This document shows positions 56,747 to 64,000 of a DNA stretch of 64,000 bases, in pieces; position 1 is the stretch's first letter, and each line of letters starts with the position of its first letter. The stretch is from Spirometra erinaceieuropaei. Taxonomy: Eukaryota > Platyhelminthes > Cestoda > Diphyllobothriidea > Diphyllobothriidae. Below the pieces are notes generated by a model. It had not been told where the DNA came from, made no database searches, and was given only the letters and a program-made list of their open reading frames with translations. The position numbers and the translations under genes were made by a program. The stretch is from NCBI GenBank assembly GCA_902702965.1, contig CACRXP010000302.1:515887-579886 (forward strand), read 5' to 3'.

Positions 56747-57748
56747 TACAGTAGGTCGGCTTACTCATGAAATGTCAACCGAAATTCCAAAATGCGTTTT
56801 CGTTTCGAAAAGATCAATTAAGTAGGGTTGTTAAATTAGTCAGCCTGCAACATAATTCTATAATACTTCAGTTACCGCAGGATGCCGGCATTCGAGTGAA
56901 CTTCCCTTCGGCTGCATACAAAAACCACACTCTGTAAAAAATGACTACTTAATTGCCATTAATTTTTCTCATAGATTTTGACGCCCTTAAATGTTCAATT
57001 ACATTTCACGAAAAACATGCATAAAATATTCATTCTCTTGCTCATTCGGTAGAAAATTACGTATTCTTCTAATTTTATACTCGAAGGAGGGACATGATTC
57101 GGTTTTAAAAAACTTTTCCAATTCTCGAATAATTTTGAACTCGCTCTACCGTCACACCTGGATTGAGGGTTTCCAAACTACGTGCCGCGCATTTTCCGCG
57201 TACGGAAAACCACATATTTCTCTACGGTAATAAAGGGGGACTATATAGGGTTTATAAAACTTAGCAGTGGATTTGATCTTTATTGTTAACTTTACAAGCC
57301 ACATTGATAAATGCAGAGAAATGACGATTTATGAACGGCCATTTCACAGTATTGAAAAGTTCCACAATAAAAAACATTTTAAAACCGAACTACGTCCCTC
57401 CTTCCAGTATAAAATTAGAAGAAGACGTAATTTTCTACCGAATGAGCAGGAAAATGAATATTTTATTCATGTATGCATGTTCATCATGAAATGAAATTGG
57501 ACCTTTAGGGGCATCAAAAATCAATGAGAAAAAGCATGCTACTTAGGTAGGCATTTGTTACAGAGTGCGATTTTTGCATACAGCCGGAGGGAACTTTATT
57601 CGAAAGCCGGTATCCTGAGGTAACCGAAATATTATGGAATTATGTTGCAGGCTGACTAGTTTTAAGATCCTAATTAATTAATCCTTTCGAAACGAAAACG
57701 CATTTCGGAATGTCGGTTGACATTTCATGAGTTAGCCCACCTACTGTA
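56747..57748. mobile_element. Palindromic TA-element, copy 11, nested in S2
   Basis: 1002 bp including both TA dinucleotides: TA-CAGTAGGTCGGCTTACTC at the left, GTTAGCCCACCTACTG-TA at the right. The arms are near-complementary. The flanks join as ACC-TA-CTACGAC, matching ACCTACTGCTACG in the uninterrupted S2 unit at 60985-60997. This shows insertion with a TA target duplication. Confidence 0.92.
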
Positions 57749-57880
57749 CTACGACATATTAGAATCTACAATCCTGCAACAGTAAGCTAACGTACCAAGC
57801 TGGTTTTAGTAAACGTACGATTTAGAAGCCACCAGAAGATTATCAGGCAAGTTAAATGGATACGTTTTGGCCGGCAAAAT
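57749..57880 (-). repeat. S2 unit, part after inserted element
   Basis: CTACGACATATTAGAATCTAC, CAACAGTAAGCTAACGTACC, TTTAGTAAACGTACGATTTAG and CCACCAGAAGATTATCAGGC align with the 21055-21160 part of the S2 unit. Confidence 0.65.
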
Positions 57881-58822
57881 TGATAGCCATACAATGAATA
57901 GTGATGGAGAAAGGGGAGGACAATAATCGGAGAAATAAACTTTATAACAGCTGCTAAACCTTGTTATCTGCGCGTTTTTTGAACGAAATTAGCGAATTAT
58001 TAGCTTTACTCGGCTAAAATTTTAAAAAATTCAGGAAAAATATAATTTATTAAAGTTTGAGGATTATAACTTAGATCGCCGGGCATCTTGGCTGTGAAAT
58101 ATGACCTAGCTGGTAGGAAGAGAGGATATCAGTGAAAACGGTGAAGTATTATTTCAGTTGTCTAAACTCCTCAGGAACTTATCGCACTCTTGAGTGAAGT
58201 TTCACAAGCTTACTCCGAAGGCTAATATGCCATACAGACCGCATAGGTGCCAGCTGAAAGCTACAACACGTGCTCCGCCAGTAAAGCTAAAAAGCTTCCT
58301 TCGGACTGCTTTTCTCCATGGCAGCGATAAGTTTCTGAAGCCATTAAAAATGGGTGATTTTGGAAATAAAATATCTATCAGAAAACACACGGTAACGCTG
58401 GTAAGCCAGTTGGTGCGCGATGCCTTTCACAACTGTGTTATACAGCGGCGGAATATCTGCAAAACCTGTGTCAGGGCGTATAGATAGCCCCTTTGCAGTC
58501 AAACACAACATATCGTGCAACATATGAATACGCATTATGTTAGCAGAGATTCTGCCTGATCATCAAGAGTATTCCGTGTTCTCGGTGTTCGTTCTATACC
58601 AAAAAATATTTGCAGACTAGGTCGGTTACGTCTGGGTGCGCACGCGTTTAATATAAAAAGAGACACCAGTTTACCAGAATCGCTGTCCGAGAAGGAGGTT
58701 TTTGGCTGTCGTGCCTGTCTCACTTTTTCTAGACAACGGTTGCTGAAACGTGGCTGGATCTCGTGGTTTAAAAAACAAACCAAATTCATAGACAGTAGTA
58801 GCGGTCGTGGCAATACCAACAG
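57881..58822. other. No gene recognised
   Basis: Frames at 58194-58487 (+) and 58535-58819 (-) were read. The + frame is basic and 97 codons long, but no domain is recognised. Confidence 0.35.
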
Positions 58823-59165
58823 AGACAGGAGAGACTGGAATGGTCATTTCTGGCTTACTGACCGTCGTCGGCCGTTTATACCCAACCCCTTGGCGCAGTG
58901 ATTAGAGCGTTGGACTTCTAACCAACAGGTTGCGGGATCGAGCCACAGGTGTTGCACACCTCGGAGTTGGGTATGTCTAACCGACGGCGGCTACTAACCC
59001 AGAAATGGCCATACCAGTTTCCCCCTGTCTTTTTCGATAATTATATTCTGCCTATATCATGCACCGCTGTGCGGCTGCTGGTTAGGCTCGAGAAAGAGCC
59101 TGTAAGGCACAAGGGAACGAGTGAGTTCCGTAAGGACGATCGGTGAGCGCCCCCTACCATTGATT
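58823..59165 (+). repeat. S1 cassette, tRNA-Arg-like core in sense orientation
   Basis: Antisense arm 58823-58888 (GACTGGAATGGTCATTTCTGG). Then a + strand core 58889-58955 with GGCGCAGTGATTAGAGCG, TTGGACTTCTAACCAAC and GCGGGATCGAGCC. Then a sense arm 58965-59045 and the tail CGCTGTGCGGCTGCTGG, GAGTGAGTTCCG, GGTGAGCGCC. The core reads like tRNA-Arg(TCT) over the D, anticodon and T arms, with the acceptor stem lost. Confidence 0.82.
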
Positions 59166-59199
59166 ATTCCCGATCGAAAAAACCGACAAGGCAACGGAC

Positions 59200-59398
59200 A
59201 CCTGGCCCAGTGGTTAGAGGCGTTGACTTCTAAATAACAGGTCACGATTTCGAGCCTCGGGTGTGCCACAATTCGGGGTTGGGTATGACTGGCTGACGAC
59301 GGCTAATAAGCCAGAAATGGCGGGACTCGAGAGAGAATCCCAAGGCACAGCGGGATAGGTTAGTCCCCTAACGCGATCAGTGAGCGCCCCCCCCCCCA
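59200..59398 (+). repeat. S1 tRNA-Arg-like repeat
   Basis: Head GGCCCAGTGGTTAGAGGCG with TTCTAAATAACAGG and GATTTCGAGCC. Then the sense arm up to CAGAAATGGC, a deletion of the arm end, the tail GGGACTCGAGAGAG, GCGATCAGTGAGCGCC and a run of ten C (59389-59398). Confidence 0.8.
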
Positions 59399-59884
59399 GC
59401 GATAAGAGCAGTTTTTGTAGAGGAGTACGAACGTTTCCTTCCTACGGTTGATAAATTGCATCAGTCAAGCGCATCGTCGTCACCACATTACACCGAACCC
59501 AGCGCACTTTTAATCAGGCGACCGAAATCGTCCAGGGACATTTTTTAAAACTGCTGGCCACGGACAGGACATAGTAAAATAAGGCAAACACCTGGACGAT
59601 TCTCGACGAAAAAGGGTCACCAATGCAAACAGGCTTAAAATTGGGTCTTAAAGTTACAATTACTACCATTTGCTTTTGGACAAACCGCAAAAGTCTGCGT
59701 CTATAATCTTAATTTTCGAAATGGAAACTTAACAGGCAAAACCTGATCGTAACTGCGCTGAGCTCGGTGTCAGTCGGTAACGACGACGTGCCCCACCAAC
59801 GCAGTTGGCCAACCGTAAGAACGAGACGTTTGTACTCCTCTGCAACAAATGTGACTGCTGCTACTTGGAAAAACTTCGTCTCGT
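59399..59884. other. No feature recognised
   Basis: No gene or repeat recognised. Confidence 0.4.
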
Positions 59885-60160
59885 TGTGACTCAGATTCCT
59901 CTCTCGAGCCCTGCCAGCAACCGCATACCGACAGAGACAAGGGGGACTGAAGTGAACATTTCTGACTTATTTGCCGTCCTCAGCTAGACATACCCAACTC
60001 CGAGGTGTGGGGAACAGTTGGGACTCGATCCCACAACTTGTTTCTTAGAAGCCTAATGTTCTAATTACTGAGACAAGGGGTTGGGTATGACTGGCTAACG
60101 ACGGACGACAGGCCGAAAATGACCATCTCAGCCTCCTTTATCTTTGTCGGTAATGCCACG
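59885..60160. repeat. S1 cassette, core in antisense orientation
   Basis: Antisense tail and arm (CTCGAGCCCTGCCAGCAACC, CGACAGAGACAAGGGGGAC), then a minus-strand core (GGGACTCGATCCCACAACTTG, TTAGAAGCC, AATTACTGAGAC), then a sense arm at 60078-60158 (GGTATGACTGGCTAACGACGG to TTTGTCGGTAATGCC). Confidence 0.78.
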
Positions 60161-60807
60161 ACTGGCTTCTTTTTTTAACCATGTGACGCACTAGATCCAG
60201 ACAAGTTTCAGCAACTGCTGCCTAGAAAAGGTGAGATGGGCGCGACAGCCCAAACCCTCCTGCGCCGATAACGATTCCGGCAAAATTGGCGCCTCTCTTT
60301 TATCTTCAATACGTACCCAGAGCAAACCGACCTTGTCTGCGAATTTCGTTTTTATATAACATACGCGGCAAGGTAGGAACATTCATGGTAATCGGTCGCT
60401 GATAAGGGGTCTGGATGCCCCGCTGGCGGCGAGGGCGAATAGGGGCCGATTAGATGAATTCTCAGGGCCTCAGAAAACCGCGACTGGCGCGCACGGAGCA
60501 TCATTTCAAGCTGATGCACACACGACAGAATGCCGATTTGTGGTGGCTGCATTTTCGAGACGGTTGAGACTGCTAGCACAATTCGTATTGTGTTCGTTAA
60601 TCTTCTGTCTTTTTACTAATAAAACCATATTTTTGGGTGAAATGATCGATGATTTGAAGCGCAGATCTCACCTTGTGAAGCATAAATTTTTTAAAACTCC
60701 CTTACGTGATGAAATGAAACATTGCGCTTTTGAAAAATTCCACCCAGCACAACATACCATGGAGCCCAGCCGGTGTGTCCAAAAGTTCCAAACTTCGAAG
60801 ATTTTCG
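60161..60807. other. No gene recognised
   Basis: Frames at 60191-60382, 60352-60579 (-) and 60540-60833 (+). None has a known domain; the last runs into S2. Confidence 0.35.
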
Positions 60808-61202
60808 GCAGATTTTTGAATAATTCATATTGACCGAAATTTGATTAAACTCGGCGCCTTGGTGGGATTCGAACACAAGCAGTAAAGGGAAGGCTTTACT
60901 ACAGCCAACGCTCTAACCACTTGAGCTACGAGACCCCACCGGACGACGCGAGTTTAATCACATTTGGGTCAAGTTGTCCGCTCAACCTACTGCTACGTCT
61001 GGAATTTACCAAATCTGCTACAGTAATTTGACTGCCCAAGCAGGATTTTCTAAGTAATTCACTTAGAATCCACGAGATGACTCCCAGGCTCACGTAATTC
61101 ATAGATGTTTTGGCAGATCTTTGAATAATTCATATTGACTCAACCGTGAAAAACTCGGCGCCTCGGTGGGATTCGAACCCACGCAGTAAGGGGAAGGTTC
61201 CA
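60808..61202 (-). repeat. S2 tRNA-like repeat, one unit plus start of the next
   Basis: GGCAGATTTTTGAATAATTC at 60808 and GGCAGATCTTTGAATAATTC at 61112 begin successive units, period 304 bp, as at 20868/21172. Each unit start is followed by the tRNA-like minus-strand head (GGTGGGATTCGAAC... then CTCTAACCACTTGAGCTACG). The second unit is cut after CAGTAAGGGGAAGGTTC by the palindromic fragment at 61203. Confidence 0.8.
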
Positions 61203-61437
61203 GACGTTTTCGTTTCGAAAAGATTAATTAAGTAGTGTTGTAAAATCAATCATTATTAAGAATAATTCTGTTATCTCAGGACAGCGGCTTTCAAAAAAAA
61301 TTCTTCTTGGCTGCATCCAAGAGTTACACTCTGTAAAAAATGAATACTTAAGTATCATGGAGTTTTTTCATTGATGTTTGATGCCCTTAAAGATTCAGTT
61401 ATATTTCATGAAAAACATGCACAAAAATATCCATTCG
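61203..61437 (+). mobile_element. Palindromic TA-element, left arm fragment (copy 12)
   Basis: AGACGTTTTCGTTTCGAAAAG, TTAATTAAGTAGTG, CACTCTGTAAAAAATGAATAC, ATGAAAAACATGCACAAAAA and then an abrupt end at ATATCCATTC. The tip and the second arm are missing. Confidence 0.8.
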
Positions 61438-61887
61438 GGAGACGCTGTCGTCCTGAGCGTCCACTGCGCACCCCATGGAGTGAACGCAGCACCGGGAACT
61501 TGCGCGCGAACTGGTTTGCAGTGGGGTAGACTTGCGCTGCGTCTATCGCACTCCCTTCTCTCTCTCACCCACGAGGTTCTGATAGCAAGACAATGTCACA
61601 CCGACCGCAGGCGCACTCGAGCGCGGTAAGGAACAAGACTAACCAGGAGGCCTACGCTTGCAACCCAAGACCTGGTTTGTAAAGCGGCTCTCGTGAGGCC
61701 GGTTTGCATTTCGCATCACTGAGAACGCCATAGAGGCCACATTAAGAAGGAGCCATCGCAGCCTGACTCGTAGCCCACGAAGGTCCAAGTTAATCCATCA
61801 TTTGGCAACCTTCCAAGAAGCAACTCTCAGAACGTCATGGCAGCTTGGAACGCCGATAGAAGCGAACAGGCGAGTTCCAGTAAACAG
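61438..61887. other. GC-rich unknown stretch
   Basis: Markedly GC-richer than its neighbours, with sharp edges at the palindromic fragment and at the PLE end. Probably an insertion of a further repeat. No domain in its frames. Confidence 0.4.
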
Positions 61888-62210
61888 TTCAAAAGACGAA
61901 GATCCGATCACTGGAACAGCAATTCATCAACAAGCTTAATGACCTCCCGGTACCATATTCGGTGCTGAGACATTCCCTGAGTAGGGGAATCAGTCACGTG
62001 GAGAGAGCGTGGGTGATCAACAATTCCATTGACGATGAGCTAAACTGCCGAGTCATCATCACGCCAACATCAAACACGGAGCATAAAATTGCGGCAAGCA
62101 ACGACTCGTACGCGGACTGACAAGCCATCATCGTATCCATTACGACTCCCAGTGGCGATTGCGAGAGCTGTTACTTATAGTAGGCATATGGTCCCACAGC
62201 GGCTACGTAC

Positions 62211-62218
62211 TATAAATA
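62211..62218 (+). promoter_or_regulatory. TATA-like box in PLE end
   Basis: TATAAATA, 50 bp upstream of the hammerhead core at 62261, as at 10846 and 18838. Confidence 0.4.
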
Positions 62219-62256
62219 CTGCAGTTTTTGTGCCTACAATGCCCTTATCTGCGACC

Positions 62257-62298
62257 GCCACTGATTATGGGTTCGAGCGAGAATCCGAAACGTCAGGC
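62257..62298 (+). ncRNA. Hammerhead ribozyme, one core change
   Basis: CTGATTA (G8 changed to T), helix II GGTTCG...CGAATCC-like, GAAACGTC and AGGC. Only three of the four helix I pairs can form. Probably inactive because G8 is catalytic. Confidence 0.65.
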
Positions 62299-62330
62299 CA
62301 ATAAACTTCTTGTCCCAAAGATAGCATATT

Positions 62331-64000
62331 CGAACGCGTCAGACTAATTATAGTGAGGAATGCTGTGACTTACTGGAGTCGATCTCTCGCTCTCTTTTCT
62401 CCCCCCTTCATTAATCGACTATCCGACTACCATTTAGTGTACTGTTCTTAGTCTTGTAATGTTACAGTATTTTCTTTTAACCAAGATTTTCTTTGAAAAG
62501 AGTTATATCATTCGTGCTCGGATACAGTACCCAGCGTAGACAGTATGTATCCAGGCCCAAGGGCATTGACTGGATTGTTAAAAAGAGAGTTCACCCAAGG
62601 TGAATTATTTAAATGGGACCGCGAGCCCAATAGGCATGTAGAATAACTTCAGAGTGTTCGATGCACGCTTGGATGTTGCCTTTGAACATTCGGTAAATCA
62701 GCTATCCACAAAAGACCTGTTCGTCAGAAGTGACTGCCTAATTGACCTGATTTATCCCAACGAGTTTAGATGCTTTTATAAGTTAAAATAGTTTTACACA
62801 GATAATACGCACAAAAGCATCTTTCTTGCGCTCCCATTGCAGCAGATCACATTTGTTTTAATTTTCCCCTTCAAAAGAATGGTTATACTATACTTCAAAA
62901 TTTGCAAAACTGAAACATTCCGCCAACTCTGAACGCTAAATCCGTACGGACTATAAGTCCCAATGAAAAACTACGAAAAAAGGTTTTTTTGAAGCCAAAA
63001 TATCCCTTCATTTTAAACAACAACCAGTTAATTTTATGCCCATATAAAGTCCTGATAGTTTATCTTTCTGATTCCGGGAGGTTCATTCAACTGCAGACGC
63101 TCTCTGTTTATTTACACATTAGGGGGACAGTGTCATGTGAAGAGGATAGATCAAATGCGGCATTATAGACGTAAACAGCGTGAAGAAGATGAGTGATAAA
63201 CAGTTTGCGGGCGTAGGTCAGGAAACGCCATATGTTTAAGGCCAGAGCAAGTTAAACGTGTTAACTGATAAACAGACTGAACTGTTGTCCAGACGTACAA
63301 CAGGCTTAGCGGGGATTTACGTGGAGAAGGGGTAAACATGGTCGTTTAGCGCGCATTGACTACCAAGAGAGTGTAGGTCTGATCGGGTGCTCCAGCTTGT
63401 ACCCCTCTCTCCCTCAATTGCCACGGGACAGAGGAGGTGGGTCGGATCGGTGTCTGACAGACGCCTTCCGACTGAAATTTTGGTTGACTTCTTCGGGTGT
63501 GCTGCCGACCAGCAAGTGTTTTAGTTAACTATGGGTCATCTGACGCTAAGAAATGCTCAATCATAGTCAGTATTCGGATTAAACCGGCATCAGGAAGTAT
63601 TCGTATCACCGAGTCGTCAACCATCTTTGCTTTCACCCAACGTAGGTTCGTGACCTATCTGATGAGAGATCACAAACTGCAAACTAACCCCCCTGTAGCG
63701 CACAAACCGCCCTCCGGCATCCACGAAAGTTATACTAAGTAAAACAGACAGCCCGTCTACAAAAAGGGTAGAGTTTGGTTTATGCAGTATCATTTATTAA
63801 CTAAGGAATCATTTATTTTATCGAAAACCATCGGATTAACAAAGGAATTTATGATGGGTCAGTCATCTAAGGCGTAATTTAGCTGTCAGAAGAGAATAAA
63901 AATACGGTACAGCAACCAAATTATGAAAAGTATCAACAACCAAAACGTATAAGGGCTTTGTTAATTGTCTTATTGCTTTTAAAATTCCTGTAAGTCAGGA
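62331..64000. other. No gene recognised (1.7 kb)
   Basis: AT-rich except 63330-63520. The 81-codon + frame at 63497-63742 shows no domain. No RNA gene or repeat recognised. Confidence 0.4.

Larger units (their letters stand above)
61888..62330 (+). mobile_element. PLE end with inverted tip, decayed
   Basis: 61888-61950 carries the antisense distal tip (GTTCAAAAGACGAAGATCCG, CACTGGAACAGCAATTCATC), as in 1441-1500. Then the sense C-terminal scrap (GTCATCATCACGCCAACATC), a TATA-like box at 62211, a hammerhead at 62257-62298 and CAATAAACTTCTTGTCCCA. A further instance of inverted ends around a minimal interior. Confidence 0.65.

Noticed and set aside
58889..58955. Possible tRNA-Arg(TCT) gene
   Set aside because: The D, anticodon and T arms resemble tRNA-Arg, but the acceptor stem is missing and the module sits inside repeat arms; a tRNA-derived repeat.
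1..64000. CRISPR arrays, bacterial operons or riboswitches
   Set aside because: No regularly spaced short repeats and no bacterial gene organisation; introns, PLEs, a LINE and tRNA-derived repeats show a eukaryotic genome.

Overview
This is a eukaryotic, repeat-dominated window of about 42% GC by eye, with one 162-base assembly gap at 26173-26334. The transposon content points to a flatworm, probably a tapeworm or fluke: several families of Penelope-like elements (PLEs) with GIY-YIG endonuclease domains and hammerhead ribozymes, one CR1/Jockey-type LINE, tRNA-derived short repeats, TTAGGG-like interstitial repeats, and no compact gene structure. The species assignment is inference. Only one piece of a host gene is recognisable: coding exon 1 of a Gi/o-class G-protein alpha subunit at 38789-38906 (+), with a clear splice donor and a GC-rich, CCAAT-containing upstream region. 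The later exons were not found by reading and probably lie beyond large introns or outside the window.

Layout. 1-9 kb: simple repeat, a PLE terminal fragment with a decayed hammerhead, the first palindromic element (1585-2575), a GIY-YIG pseudogene (3290-3610, -), a tRNA-like cassette, a LINE fragment (5343-6290, -) and copy A of a 1.6-kb unknown repeat, R1 (6892-8690). 9-13 kb: a PLE reverse transcriptase/GIY-YIG pseudogene (9476-10813, +) between two ~350-bp direct repeats, then a palindromic element. 13-26 kb: mostly unrecognised DNA with palindromic elements at 18232, 19312 and 25233, a PLE reduced to two inverted ends (18440-18960), a 304-bp-period tRNA-like repeat and a PLE C-terminus (-). 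26.5-29.5 kb: the best preserved PLE, 5' truncated and bounded by two 444-bp inverted arms, each with an intact-looking hammerhead. 33-38 kb: inverted TTAGGG-like tracts around two tandem tRNA-like repeats, then further R1 and palindromic pieces up to the G-alpha promoter. 39-48 kb: R1 copy B inside G-alpha intron 1, several PLE pseudogenes, tRNA-like cassettes and palindromic elements. 47-52 kb: two more PLE fragments bounded by inverted copies of their own 3' ends, around a complete palindromic element (50116-51114). 52-64 kb: palindromic elements, one of them inserted at a TA inside a tRNA-like repeat, and more cassettes.

Four themes link the loci. (1) PLE insertions here repeatedly take the form antisense 3' end / truncated interior / sense 3' end, in several families. 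(2) PLE ends carry a TATA-like box 50-51 bp before a minimal hammerhead ribozyme. (3) A ~1-kb family of near-perfect palindromes ending in TA-CAGT...ACTG-TA has spread without its own transposase; a paralogous empty site supports TA target duplication. (4) A tRNA-Arg-like module lies between inverted ~70-bp arms, in either orientation at different loci. All coding remnants except the G-alpha exon are broken.
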